Of a DNA stretch of 64,000 bases, positions 18,608 through 27,016 are shown piece by piece. Each line of letters begins with the position of its first letter. Within the stretch, counting starts at the first letter, position 1. The DNA is taken from NCBI RefSeq assembly GCF_002013915.1, contig NZ_MBTF01000035.1, forward strand, positions 372,001-436,000, read 5' to 3'. The notes below the pieces were generated by a model. It had not been told where the DNA came from and ran no database searches. It saw nothing but the letters and a program-made list of their open reading frames with translations. Position numbers and translations under genes: made by a program. The DNA is from Mucilaginibacter pedocola (GTDB lineage: Bacteria > Bacteroidota > Bacteroidia > Sphingobacteriales > Sphingobacteriaceae).

Positions 18608-19528
18608 TTACCGTTCCTGCTGATATTCTACAGGCGACCTGCCGCTCATCTGCCTGAAAAACCTGCTGAAATGCGAACTGGTAGAGAAACCCAGTTCCAA
18701 AGCGGCCTCTTTAATACTTTTGCCGGAAAGGTTCAGCAGGTACTGGGCTTCAAGATAGAGCCTGTTGTGTATGATTTGCAAAGCGGTCTGCCCGGTCTCA
18801 TTTTTGACAGCTTCGAGCAAATATTTAGGCGAGATGCCTGCCAGGTCTGCATATTCACGTACAGTACGTTTTTCCAGGAAATGCTCATCCACCTGCTTCC
18901 TGAAATTTAAGGTAATTGTATGCTGCCGGCTTGTCTGTCTCAGCGCGGTTGAACTGCATGTCTCGCAGGCTCTGTTTATCTCAAACAGCACCTGAATAAG
19001 CAGTAGCCTGATGACCTGCCTGCTGAAGTTTTTTTTCTGTTTTACTTCCCAGCCTATTTGCTCAAAAAGAAATTTGAGTTGCCGGAAACTATCCTCATCG
19101 AGCTCAAATATAGGCGGCTGGCCGGTTGCCGGATCCAGCAGCTGTTCGATCAGTTCTTTTTTTATGAAAGATTCGGTAAGGAATTCCGGTTTAAAAAGTA
19201 GCATGTATAGCTTAACGTCATCCGTTTTATCCTGGTAAGAACTGATATAGCGAGGTGACACAAGATGTATAGTTCGTGGCCTGACATCGAGGCTGAACGG
19301 GCCGAGTGTTTTTTGAGACACACCCTCAAGGCATAATATGAGAATGAAAAAGTCAGTTTTAAGCGGCGGCCCTGTTTTCAAGGCACCTTCATTGCTCAGC
19401 ACAACAAATTCTTCTATCGAATTGGCGATGTCAAAACTGTTCATACCGAACCCTTCAGCCCTGTTCTCAAAAGTGATGTGGGCATTGACGGTAGCTCTGA
19501 TATCCGATATTCGTGGAGGTTTGGCCAT
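18608..19528 (-). CDS. AraC-family transcriptional regulator
   Basis: 306 residues. An N-terminal cupin-like sensing region (FFILILCLEGVSQKTLGPF, RTIHLVSPRYISSY) is followed by the double HTH from about residue 205: VREYADLAGISPKYLLEAVK and KEAALELGFSTSSHFSRFFR, ending SGRSPVEYQ. Normal length for the family. Targets and ligand unknown. It faces away from the Omp85 gene across a 540-bp spacer carrying two Crp/Fnr-type boxes. Confidence 0.92.
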   Translation of the reverse strand: MAKPPRISDIRATVNAHITFENRAEGFGMNSFDIANSIEEFVVLSNEGALKTGPPLKTDFFILILCLEGVSQKTLGPFSLDVRPRTIHLVSPRYISSYQDKTDDVKLYMLLFKPEFLTESFIKKELIEQLLDPATGQPPIFELDEDSFRQLKFLFEQIGWEVKQKKNFSRQVIRLLLIQVLFEINRACETCSSTALRQTSRQHTITLNFRKQVDEHFLEKRTVREYADLAGISPKYLLEAVKNETGQTALQIIHNRLYLEAQYLLNLSGKSIKEAALELGFSTSSHFSRFFRQMSGRSPVEYQQER

Positions 19529-20068
19529 TGGTACAAAATAAACGTTTTTAAACTTCCTAATAAAACGGCCTTTACCCGGATGAGTAGCGTGCCGGAATAT
19601 AGAGGGGCTGCTTTTTAATTGCCATCAGCCCCAACTGAAAGTTAACGTCCACTTCCCGCGCCGGCCCCGGCTTTTTCTATACCTGTAAGGCCCTGCAACG
19701 AAAGCACTGCTGCTGCTGTCGTTGCACCGTCGGGCTTCTGCCGTTGTTTCATAGTGTCATTATCAGTTTCTTAACTACTACAAAGTTGAATACTTAAACC
19801 AACACCGTTTCTTGACAAAGGGCAGGAAATATCATTGATAAAAGTCAACACTCCCGGATTGAACGCCTGCAATTTATCAGGCAATTGACTTTTGTCAAGA
19901 TATTTTCATGCTTTTTATCATCGGCTGCCTGTGATCATAGGGCGAATTTTGAACGGGCCGAATTACCGCAAAGCAACAGATGCCGCGAGTGCCCATCCAA
20001 CAGATAACAGGTTTCCCGGGGCTATATGTTGCCGCTAAAATTTCGATCGTCAGTTAATTCAATATAAG
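19529..20068. other. Long divergent intergenic region with two Crp/Fnr-type boxes
   Basis: 540 bp between the AraC gene (minus) and the Omp85 gene (plus). No coding signal. It contains perfect TTGAY-N4-RTCAA boxes at 19835-19848 and 19885-19898, 50 bp apart, and a -7-like element GAATTTTG at 19944-19951. Confidence 0.6.
19835..19951 (+). promoter_or_regulatory. Two Crp/Fnr-type boxes and -7-like element upstream of the Omp85 gene
   Basis: Box 1 TTGATAAAAGTCAA (19835-19848) and box 2 TTGACTTTTGTCAA (19885-19898, a perfect palindrome). GAATTTTG (19944-19951) has one mismatch to TAnnTTTG. The centre of box 2 is 52.5 bp from this element's upstream edge, the same distance as in the promoter of the gene at 24632-25189. 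Confidence 0.5.
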
Positions 20069-22645
20069 ATGTTTTATAAAAACGCCGTAATCATTATTCT
20101 TTCAGTAGTTTTTAGCCTTGCGTCGCAGGAATCATTGCGGGCACAATCAGGCAGCGGCTTTCCCGATAGCATAACGGTGAGTATCCGCCCCCGGTATGAT
20201 AAAGCCGGAGGTTTGCACCGCTGGCTTTTTGGCCGCAATTACAGGAACGAATGGGCAACACAAGTAAAGCTCCCTTTAATAAGGGCCTCTGCGGTTGCGG
20301 GGGGGCTTAGGCCGGTTAGAGAAGGCGGCGGGATGCAGTCCACGTCACTTCGCCTGACAGATGCCGGGGGGCAGGGCTGGGTTATAAGGAGTATTGAGAA
20401 AAGCCCTGACAGGATTTTGCCTGAACAACTGAGGCAGACTTTTGTGCTCGACTGGTTTGATGATGCCATGAGTAGCCAGCACCCGTATGGTGCGCTCATC
20501 GTGCCCCCGCTGGCTGAGGCAGCCGGCGTTCCGCATACTAATCCCGTTATTGGTGTTGTTGTAAAGGATACTGCCTTAGGGGAGTACAACAAGAAATTTG
20601 AGCATATGGTTGTTTTGCTTGAAGAAAGGGAGCCCGAAGGAAAATCTGATAACACGGTAAAAATGCAGGCCAGGGTGCTCTCCGATCACGACTACAGGAT
20701 TGACGGGCAGAGCTTTTTAAAGGCAAGGATGCTTGACCTGCTTGTAGGTGACTGGGACAGGCACGAAGAACAATGGCGCTGGGTGCTCAGGAACAGCGGA
20801 AATAAAAAAACGTACACAGGCATTCCGCGTGATCGCGACCAGGTGCTCCACGTACAGGAGGGCATAGGGCCATCAATAGCGGCTGTATCGTGGATCAATC
20901 CTCTGCTGGATGATTTTGACGGTGATATCCCGAGGCCGAAATACTCACTGGCTAAAACCCGTTTTATCCAGCCTTATCCCGATTTTCAATTTTCCTACGA
21001 AGACTGGATGCAAGCTGCACGTGAGTTTGTAAAAGCCGAAAATGATTCGGTTCTTTTCAACGCACTGAGAAGGCTGCCGGCCGAGATCTATCGGATCAGG
21101 CATGCTGAGCTTTATGAAAAGCTGAAGAAACGGCGCGATCATATCCCCGCAGCGATGGACAGCTATTTCAGGTTCGTTAACAGGGTTGTTGACCTTCGGC
21201 TTTCGGACAAGGGTGAGCGGGTTGCAGTAACCGATGACGGCGATGGCAGGCTGAGGGTAAGAATTGAGGCAATGAACAGTAAAGGTACGGTAGCTTCAGA
21301 ACTCCTGAATACGGCCTACTATCCGGAGATCACCAGGGAGATCCGGATCTATGTGGAAGGCGGCAATGACCGGGTCGATATCAATGTGAAAAATTCGCCG
21401 ATCAGGCTGCGGCTGATTGGACGGGACGGAAATAAGGAATATGAGGTTCGGTCGACGCTAAAGAAGGTAGGGATCTACAGCAAACCCGACAGTATCCGAA
21501 TTATAGGGAATAAAGATAATGTCAGGGCGCATTTATCGGCAGATACATCCAATATACATTTTGTTCAGAACGACCCCTATAACGTATGGATGCCGCTGGC
21601 CATGGCCGCCGGAAACAGAGATGACGGTTTTCTGCTCGGCGCAGGTTTCCGTTACATACAGCACGACGGGTTCAGAAAGCAGCCTTACGCTACTATGCAG
21701 CAGCTGATGGTGACGCATTCATTCGCGACCTCTGCGTTCCGTGTAAATTATCACGGCGAATGGGTGCAGATCGCCGGCAAGGCCGATCTTATGATGGATG
21801 CTGTGATCAATGCGCCTAACAATACGCAGAATTTTTTTGGCAGAGGCAATGAAACGCCGCTGATGAAATTTCTGGGCTACCTTACCTTTTACAGGACGCG
21901 GTACGATACTTACCGTTTGGAGCCTGCTTTGCGCTGGTGGTTAGGCAGGTCAGCATCCTTGAGTGCAGGCCCGGGGTTTGAATTCTATCATATGGACCCC
22001 GCTGAAAATGCGGGGCGCCTCATCGGCTCTTTATCTGCCGGGATTCGCGGCTACGACAGCACATCGGTTAGCAGGGACAAAGCTCATCTGGGGCTCTCGG
22101 TGCTGTTTAAGGCCGATCAGAGAGATCAGCGGCTTTTACCTTCCCAAGGGTTTTATTTTGAATTGGGTATCCGGGCTTACAAAGGGCTGAACAGCTACAG
22201 CCGTTCATTTTTACAGATCAGGCCGGAACTGACCTGGTACCAGCGTATCGATCATGCCGGAGCGCTGGTCATCAGCGACCGTACGGGCGGAGGCATCACG
22301 GCCGGAAGCCCGGCATTCTACCAATCCGTGTTTCTGGGCGGGCAAGGGAATCTGCTTGGGTATCTCCAAAACAGGTTTGCGGGTGATCATATGGCCTACA
22401 ATAATTTCCAGGCACGCCTGCGGCTATTCAATGTGGCCAGCTATATTATGCCGGGCGAATTAGGGCTGATCGGTTTCAACGACACCGGCCGCGTATGGGT
22501 AAAAGGAGAGCGCTCGGAGAAATGGCATAACGGGACAGGCGGAGGGGTTTATTTCGCTCCTGCCGGTTTAACTATCGTTCAGGTGCTTGCCGGCCATTCA
22601 TCCGAGGGCTGGTACCCTTATGTATCGCTTAATCTCCGGCTTTAA
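20069..22645 (+). CDS. Omp85/BamA-TamA-type outer-membrane barrel with kinase-like N-terminal domain
   Basis: 858 residues with a signal peptide ending about residue 25 (LRA-QS). The C-terminal half (about 500-858) is a surface-antigen-type barrel: FLLGAGFRYIQHDGFR, DQRLLPSQGFYFELGIRAY, VFLGGQGNLLGYLQNRFAGD and GLIGFNDTGRVWV are typical of Omp85 proteins. The N-terminal half has no POTRA-like repeats. Instead it has EGGGMQSTSLRL, a strand with WVIRSIEK, then LDLLVGDWDRHEEQWRW (Asp228, Asp230, His232) and GIPRDRDQ (255-258), which resemble the nucleotide-binding lysine, catalytic loop and metal-binding motif of HipA/CotH/Fam20-like kinases. The kinase reading is inference. Followed by the cryptochrome gene 43 bp later. 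Confidence 0.75.
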   Translation: MFYKNAVIIILSVVFSLASQESLRAQSGSGFPDSITVSIRPRYDKAGGLHRWLFGRNYRNEWATQVKLPLIRASAVAGGLRPVREGGGMQSTSLRLTDAGGQGWVIRSIEKSPDRILPEQLRQTFVLDWFDDAMSSQHPYGALIVPPLAEAAGVPHTNPVIGVVVKDTALGEYNKKFEHMVVLLEEREPEGKSDNTVKMQARVLSDHDYRIDGQSFLKARMLDLLVGDWDRHEEQWRWVLRNSGNKKTYTGIPRDRDQVLHVQEGIGPSIAAVSWINPLLDDFDGDIPRPKYSLAKTRFIQPYPDFQFSYEDWMQAAREFVKAENDSVLFNALRRLPAEIYRIRHAELYEKLKKRRDHIPAAMDSYFRFVNRVVDLRLSDKGERVAVTDDGDGRLRVRIEAMNSKGTVASELLNTAYYPEITREIRIYVEGGNDRVDINVKNSPIRLRLIGRDGNKEYEVRSTLKKVGIYSKPDSIRIIGNKDNVRAHLSADTSNIHFVQNDPYNVWMPLAMAAGNRDDGFLLGAGFRYIQHDGFRKQPYATMQQLMVTHSFATSAFRVNYHGEWVQIAGKADLMMDAVINAPNNTQNFFGRGNETPLMKFLGYLTFYRTRYDTYRLEPALRWWLGRSASLSAGPGFEFYHMDPAENAGRLIGSLSAGIRGYDSTSVSRDKAHLGLSVLFKADQRDQRLLPSQGFYFELGIRAYKGLNSYSRSFLQIRPELTWYQRIDHAGALVISDRTGGGITAGSPAFYQSVFLGGQGNLLGYLQNRFAGDHMAYNNFQARLRLFNVASYIMPGELGLIGFNDTGRVWVKGERSEKWHNGTGGGVYFAPAGLTIVQVLAGHSSEGWYPYVSLNLRL

Positions 22646-22688
22646 GCGGAGAAGGAAGCCGGAATATCTCATCATTAAATATTTTACC

Positions 22689-23924
22689 ATGAATGACAAA
22701 ACCATTATGATCTGGTTCAGGAATGACCTGCGCATCTCTGATAATGAAGTGGTCTTTGAGGCCCTGCATAAGGCTGGAAAGATCTTACCCGTGTACATAT
22801 TCGATCCATATTATTTCGGAAAGAACGAATATGGCTTTTTCCGGACGGGGAGTTTCCGCGGCAGGTTTCTTCTGGAATCCGTTGCCGCACTTCGCGCAAA
22901 GTTTAGGGCAAGTGGCAGTGACCTTATCATAAGGACGGGCGATCCGGCCGTCCTGGTATCGCGCCTGGCGGAACAGTATCATGTATCCGCTGTTTACCAT
23001 CATGCAGAAGTGACGCCCTACGAGAATTTTGTTTCGGAGAAAACGGAACAGCTGTTGTGGAAAATGCAGGTACCCCTGCGATACTTCAGTCCGGATACCC
23101 TGTATCTCAAGGAAGATATGCCTTTTCGTATCGCTGATATTCCGGACGATTTCGCTGTATTCAAAAAAAAGCTGATCAGAGATAGCTGCGTCCGGGCTTT
23201 GTTACCGGAAATCAATGACCTGCGAACGCCTGTAATACTCAACCCGGGAGAAATGCCGGCACTTGCAAAACTGGGTGTTCCGGCTTCATTTACAGATCCG
23301 CCTGTTAACAGAAGTTACACAGGAGGAGAAGATGTTGCGTTGGCGCGGCTGGGGGCGGTTCAGGCAGCGTTGAGCAGTGGTTATCATGATATTTGTCCGG
23401 ATAGCCTCAGCCCATGGCTAACATCCGGATGTATATCTCCTGCAAGAATATTCTGGGGCATTAGCAAGTCCGTCGATGGCAGGCGTACCGGTTTTGCGGG
23501 CAAGCTTGTTTCCGGGCTTATTCGGAGGGACCACTGCAAATTTCTTTTTAAAAGAAAGCAGCTGGAGGCTAAAGGCCATAATAATGAGGAACCAATAAAG
23601 ATATCGGGCCGGCAAAAAAAACTCTTCGAGCAATGGAAGAATGGCGAAACAGGCGAAACATCAGTGGATACGGCTATGAAGGAGCTTAACGCTACAGGTT
23701 ATCTGAGCTATGTTTCGAGAGAGGCCACGGCTTCTTATCTTGTCCGGCACCTCAGGCAACACTGGAAAAGGGGAGCAGCGTTATATGAAGAGAAGCTGAT
23801 CGATTATTCGCTATCCGTTGATTCCGGTTATTGGGGCCGCCTGGCTGATGAAACCAAAGTTAAGAAAGCTCCTTTCGTATTTGCCGGGCGGCCGGAGATA
23901 CGTCTCGGCCTGCCGCCACAATAA
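22689..23924 (+). CDS. Divergent cryptochrome DASH / photolyase-family protein
   Basis: 411 residues. The N-terminal Rossmann domain is clear: MIWFRNDLRISDNEVVFEAL, LPVYIFDPYYFG, and FLLESVAALRAKFR. The C-terminal FAD domain is recognisable (SPWLTSGCISPARIFWGI, LFEQWKNGETG, VDTAMKELNATGYLSY, ASYLVRHLRQHWKRGA) but altered. The usual W-R-x-F/Y after the LI motif reads LIRRDHCKF, and the N-R/G-x-R near the flavin N5 reads YVSRE. Flavin binding or photochemistry may be changed. Start chosen at 22689 because it gives the conserved beginning; the frame runs further upstream into the Omp85 gene. It ends 2 bp before the convergent VOC gene. Confidence 0.82.
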   Translation: MNDKTIMIWFRNDLRISDNEVVFEALHKAGKILPVYIFDPYYFGKNEYGFFRTGSFRGRFLLESVAALRAKFRASGSDLIIRTGDPAVLVSRLAEQYHVSAVYHHAEVTPYENFVSEKTEQLLWKMQVPLRYFSPDTLYLKEDMPFRIADIPDDFAVFKKKLIRDSCVRALLPEINDLRTPVILNPGEMPALAKLGVPASFTDPPVNRSYTGGEDVALARLGAVQAALSSGYHDICPDSLSPWLTSGCISPARIFWGISKSVDGRRTGFAGKLVSGLIRRDHCKFLFKRKQLEAKGHNNEEPIKISGRQKKLFEQWKNGETGETSVDTAMKELNATGYLSYVSREATASYLVRHLRQHWKRGAALYEEKLIDYSLSVDSGYWGRLADETKVKKAPFVFAGRPEIRLGLPPQ

Positions 23925-23926
23925 GC

Positions 23927-24301
23927 TTATTTTTCCTCGAAGATGCCGATGACATGGTCATCTTTCAGCTGAACATGGCAGAATGCAAGGCCAGAACATG
24001 GAAATTTGATGTCAGCGACCAACCGGGCGCCTTCCTCCAGTAGCCTGGTGACCGACTGCTGAAGGTCCTGTACACGGAAACTGATGACCGTATCTCCGTT
24101 TTTAAACATGTTCTCGGGGGGAAAGGAGCCTGTGCCGTAAAATTCAAGCAATGTCCCGTCCTCAAGCTGGCATAGTTTGAGGCCCGGCTCTTCCATTATA
24201 TTTTTAGCATTCAGGATATTTGTAGCGAAACGTTCCATCGGTGAACACTTAGCAGTTTCGCTCCTGAATGAAACACGGTATAAGCTGTTTGTTTTTTTCA
24301 T
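23927..24301 (-). CDS. VOC/glyoxalase-like protein
   Basis: 124 residues. It has the beta-alpha-beta pattern of vicinal-oxygen-chelate proteins: MERFATNILNAKNI, GLKLCQLEDGTLLEFYG, then DTVISFRVQDLQQSVTRLLE and the final strand VQLKDDHVIGIFEE. It looks like one VOC half with few obvious metal ligands, so activity is uncertain. AGGAAAA precedes the ATG at 24301; an internal ATG 63 bp in is an alternative start. Convergent with the cryptochrome gene. Confidence 0.6.
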   Translation of the reverse strand: MKKTNSLYRVSFRSETAKCSPMERFATNILNAKNIMEEPGLKLCQLEDGTLLEFYGTGSFPPENMFKNGDTVISFRVQDLQQSVTRLLEEGARLVADIKFPCSGLAFCHVQLKDDHVIGIFEEK

Positions 24302-24540
24302 TTTTCCTGTTTACTATAATTTTTATGCCCTGTCTGCTGAATGAGTTCCGCAGGCATTTGTGCCACAACTCTCTTTTACATAAGATATGATGCCTGGCCT
24401 GGTAATGCCGGGATGATCCAGATAACGGAAGCGATGCACATGATCTATATCATACTGATCATTTTGGCGGGTGTTCTGAACTGCACCTGCTGATGCAAAG
24501 GTCACTATATGGTGGCGCGTTAATTTTGATTAAAGACAAA

Positions 24541-24570
24541 AAAGAATATTGACAATTATCAATATTCTTT
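24541..24570. promoter_or_regulatory. Inverted repeat containing a TTGAC-N4-ATCAA box
   Basis: AAAGAATATTGA and TCAATATTCTTT flank CAATTA; the core 24549-24562 fits TTGAY-N4-RTCAA. It may be a regulator site upstream of the VOC gene (248 bp from its start) or simply part of the tail structure of the outer-membrane barrel transcript. Confidence 0.35.
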
Positions 24571-24578
24571 TAGATCAA

Positions 24579-24604
24579 AAGGCAGCATCCCGCGATGCTG
24601 CCTT
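24579..24604 (-). terminator. Terminator of the small outer-membrane barrel gene
   Basis: Perfect stem AAGGCAGCATC / GATGCTGCCTT with a 4-nt loop, 28 bp after the minus-strand stop, followed by TTTTGATC. Confidence 0.9.
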
Positions 24605-24631
24605 GTTGCGGGCATAATTTCCATTCTGTTG

Positions 24632-25189
24632 TTACAGTCCGAAGCCATAGGCCACCCTGAGGCCGAGAAAGTTATTCCAACCTCCGCCTGTATTGAATTT
24701 TGAGTTGCCTTCCCAGCGGATGCCGGCGTCGATGTAATTAGCCCCTGCCGGGAACTGGTAACCTACCTGTGGTGCATATGTGAAAGCCGTGGATTTGTCA
24801 TAACCGCTTTTCTCTTTGTTAAAAAGGAACGCGGCACCGGCCTGCCCCTGGACATAAAAATTACCGGCCGCAAAATATTTCAGGCCGGCTTTTAGCGGAA
24901 GCGTCTGCAGGTTATGGGTATTGGCAGCGTCATTTTTGGAAAAGAGGTTATTAAAGCCTGCATTGCCTACAAAATAAAGCGATTTCCCAGAAACAGGTAC
25001 GCCTACCTGTACCGAACCGCCAAGGTTCCAGTCATACCTGTGGTGCATCGCACCAATAGGGATTCCGGCATCCGGGCCGATACTGATGTAAGACGATGGA
25101 GTTGTTTTTTCACTTTGGGCAAACGCGCTTTTCAAAGTAAGTGGCATAATCACGCCGATCAGCAGAAGAGATTTGATGAAGTTTTTCAT
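24632..25189 (-). CDS. Small outer-membrane beta-barrel protein
   Basis: 185 residues with signal peptide MKNFIKSLLLIGVIMPLTLK...AFA-QS. About eight amphipathic strands follow (YISIGPDAGIPIG, WNLGGSVQVGVPV, LKYFAAGNFYVQGQAGAAFL, YIDAGIRWEGN), ending in an aromatic strand LGLRVAYGFGL as expected for BAM recognition. It resembles OmpX/OmpW-like 8-stranded barrels. Function unknown. Its promoter carries one perfect and one near-perfect Crp/Fnr-type box, making it a likely target of the regulator encoded at 25934-26608. Confidence 0.85.
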   Translation of the reverse strand: MKNFIKSLLLIGVIMPLTLKSAFAQSEKTTPSSYISIGPDAGIPIGAMHHRYDWNLGGSVQVGVPVSGKSLYFVGNAGFNNLFSKNDAANTHNLQTLPLKAGLKYFAAGNFYVQGQAGAAFLFNKEKSGYDKSTAFTYAPQVGYQFPAGANYIDAGIRWEGNSKFNTGGGWNNFLGLRVAYGFGL

Positions 25190-25228
25190 AATTGTCGTTG
25201 TTAATTAATATCAAATGTTCGAACACTG

Positions 25229-25295
25229 CAAAATTGAAAGGAAGCAGCGGCTGTACTGATGACATTCATCAAAAAAGAAATTTGACATTCATCAA
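25229..25295 (-). promoter_or_regulatory. Promoter of the small barrel gene with two Crp/Fnr-type boxes
   Basis: -7-like CAATTTTG (minus, 25236-25229; one mismatch to TAnnTTTG). Box ATGACATTCATCAA (25259-25272) is centred 29.5 bp upstream of it and box TTGACATTCATCAA (25282-25295) 52.5 bp upstream; the boxes are 23 bp apart. Both distances recur at other promoters in this window. Confidence 0.6.
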
Positions 25296-25933
25296 CAGGT
25301 TTGGTTGACCGGCTTACTCATTTGTTCGGTTATTTTCATTTTCGGGCACCTGGCCAGGCCGTTCAGGCAATTATAACACAGCTGAATATTTTAATTTATT
25401 GATGGGGCCTTTCAGTGGTCAATATCTATTTATCACATAAGTCAACGTTCGCCGGTTCACAATGCCGTAATTTTACTGTGTAATGTTAAGGCGTTTTGCA
25501 GGCCCAGAGCCGGTAATCTGTCCGTAATTACAAAAAATCATTTATATCTATATCCCGACTATGAAAACGAATGCAGGAGTACTTCCGGACCAGGACAAAA
25601 ACGTTAAGCTTAATGCCAGAAAGGGGAGGGCTTACCCCAATAGAGAAAAGATGATGCAGCCGGGAGCGGTGGCACTGGCTTCTGCAGCCAGGAGAGATTT
25701 CCGTACAGGCACCGGAATGATGTTCGCGATGCTGTGGAACAATTTATTCTGACCTGTGCCCGCAACGGTGCCCCGATCCTTCTAAAGGATCATTACAGCG
25801 CTACAGGACTATGAAAACAGGCTGTCGGGCACAGCCGCACAATTTACCCGCAGGTATTTTTTCTTTTGCCGGCAAATGCATATCAGCGCCCTTCCCGGAG
25901 ACAGGATGGCTTCCAAAGTAAAATCTAACACCC
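25296..25933. other. Spacer between the small barrel and Crp/Fnr genes
   Basis: 638 bp without a convincing gene. A 63-codon plus-strand frame (25561-25752, ATG start, MKTNAGVLPDQDKNVK...) is basic, has no recognisable domain and no clear promoter; I leave it as possible only. A short hairpin GATCCTT/AAGGATC lies near 25778. Confidence 0.4.
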
Positions 25934-26608
25934 TCAGCGCTTCCTCACTCTACTGAGTGTTTCCGGCTTTATACCCAGATAGGAAGCCAGCATATTCTGA
26001 GAAAAACGCTGGATATATTCAGGATAACAGCTGATCAGGTCATGATATCTTTCTTCCGCTGTCATGCTTATTGCTGCATGTATCCTTTTTTGTGTAGCGA
26101 TTGCGAGCTGCTTGTTCTGCAAACGCGTCATTTCGGCAATCGCCGGAATTGCCTGTCCCAAAGCGTCAAGCTGCCCAGGAGTGAACTGGACGATATGGGT
26201 TTTCTCAATGGCTTCAATATTATAGATCGATGATGTTTGCAGGCCCATGCTCTCACGGTCTGCGATCCAGCTGTTCTCTGTACTTAACACTATGATCGCC
26301 TCCTGTCCCCGCTCATTGACCGAGTACATTTTCAAGGCGCCATTCGTTATAAAATTCATGTACCTGCAGACATCTCCTTCCTGCAGAAGGTACTGCCTTT
26401 TTCGAAGTGTCTTAAATTTAGCAGCTTGTAAAAGGAGAGATATATCCTCCTCTGCCAACCTTATACCGGTAAGCTCCTGAACATACTTGCAAAGGATCCC
26501 GAATGAGTCATCCTTTATATCCTGATCGCAGATAAATTTGATGCCCGGAACAGGCCTTAGCCCTGCGGCTGCAAGGCCTAAGGCCGGAATTATTTTTGAC
26601 GCTTCCAT
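25934..26608 (-). CDS. Crp/Fnr-family transcriptional regulator
   Basis: About 224 residues from the ATG at 26608 (a GTG two codons upstream is possible). It has a cNMP-binding-like beta-roll (KRQYLLQEGDVCRYMNFITN, GALKMYSVNERGQEAIIVLS) and a C-terminal winged HTH, FSQNMLASYLGIKPETLSRVRKR. No cysteine cluster is visible, so it is not a classic Fe-S FNR; the pocket lacks the full cAMP R-x-S-x-x motif. The helix FSQNMLASYLGIKPETLSR is typical of the Bacteroidota branch. Boxes of the TTGAY-N4-RTCAA type upstream of neighbouring genes are candidate targets. Confidence 0.88.
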   Translation of the reverse strand: MEASKIIPALGLAAAGLRPVPGIKFICDQDIKDDSFGILCKYVQELTGIRLAEEDISLLLQAAKFKTLRKRQYLLQEGDVCRYMNFITNGALKMYSVNERGQEAIIVLSTENSWIADRESMGLQTSSIYNIEAIEKTHIVQFTPGQLDALGQAIPAIAEMTRLQNKQLAIATQKRIHAAISMTAEERYHDLISCYPEYIQRFSQNMLASYLGIKPETLSRVRKR

Positions 26609-27016
26609 AATCACAGATATTTATAGGTTCCATTATGCCAAAATAAATGCCATTGATTTAAATTATTGTATATCAGTATTTTATACTTATTTCTGGTTGG
26701 TTGCTCTACTTTATATCGCCGAACGGCTTCATCTCATCAAATCCGGATGCCTTCAACTCCTCTTTTATGTGTTTTAAGCCTCGGGAGGCTCGGGATTTTT
26801 TCATAAAATGCACCAGACTTTACTGAAGCTACCGCGACTTGAAAAGGCGCAGGCCTGCCGAAGTCTCCCGGACACAAAAGGAAAAGCCGGGCGTTAACCC
26901 GGCTTCTTAAGGCGATGCCGCCGGCACAGAAAGATTCTACATGTAGAATAGGAAAAAAAGAATAGATTACAAAAGCCAAAACCTTCCCGATAATGACGGG
27001 CATCCGCCTTCGCTTA
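26609..27016. other. Gap with a terminator
   Basis: 408 bp between the Crp/Fnr promoter side and the NmrA-like gene. Apart from the terminator at 26884-26905 and a weak GC hairpin near 26775 I see nothing. Open frames here are antisense or out-of-frame shadows of neighbours. Confidence 0.4.
26884..26905 (-). terminator. Terminator after the NmrA-like gene (copy 1)
   Basis: Stem AAGCCGGG / CCCGGCTT with a 6-nt loop, followed on the minus strand by TTCCTTTT. It is 111 bp after the stop. Confidence 0.65.

Larger units (their letters stand above)
24302..24631. other. Gap with two hairpins and a Crp/Fnr-like box
   Basis: 330 bp. It holds a terminator (24579-24604) and a 12-bp inverted repeat (24541-24570) whose core is TTGACAATTATCAA. 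Two tiny open frames (24323-24505 minus, GTG start; 24413-24493 plus, 26 hydrophobic residues) are unsupported. A plus-strand TAATTTTG at 24521-24528 leads to no gene. Confidence 0.4.

Noticed and set aside
24413..24493. 26-residue hydrophobic plus-strand peptide MIYIILIILAGVLNC-type
   Set aside because: Could be a small membrane protein, but there is no promoter, neighbour or family support.
25561..25752. 63-codon plus-strand frame MKTNAGVLPDQDKNVK...
   Set aside because: ATG start and moderate length, but no domain, no clear promoter and no operon context; kept only as a note.
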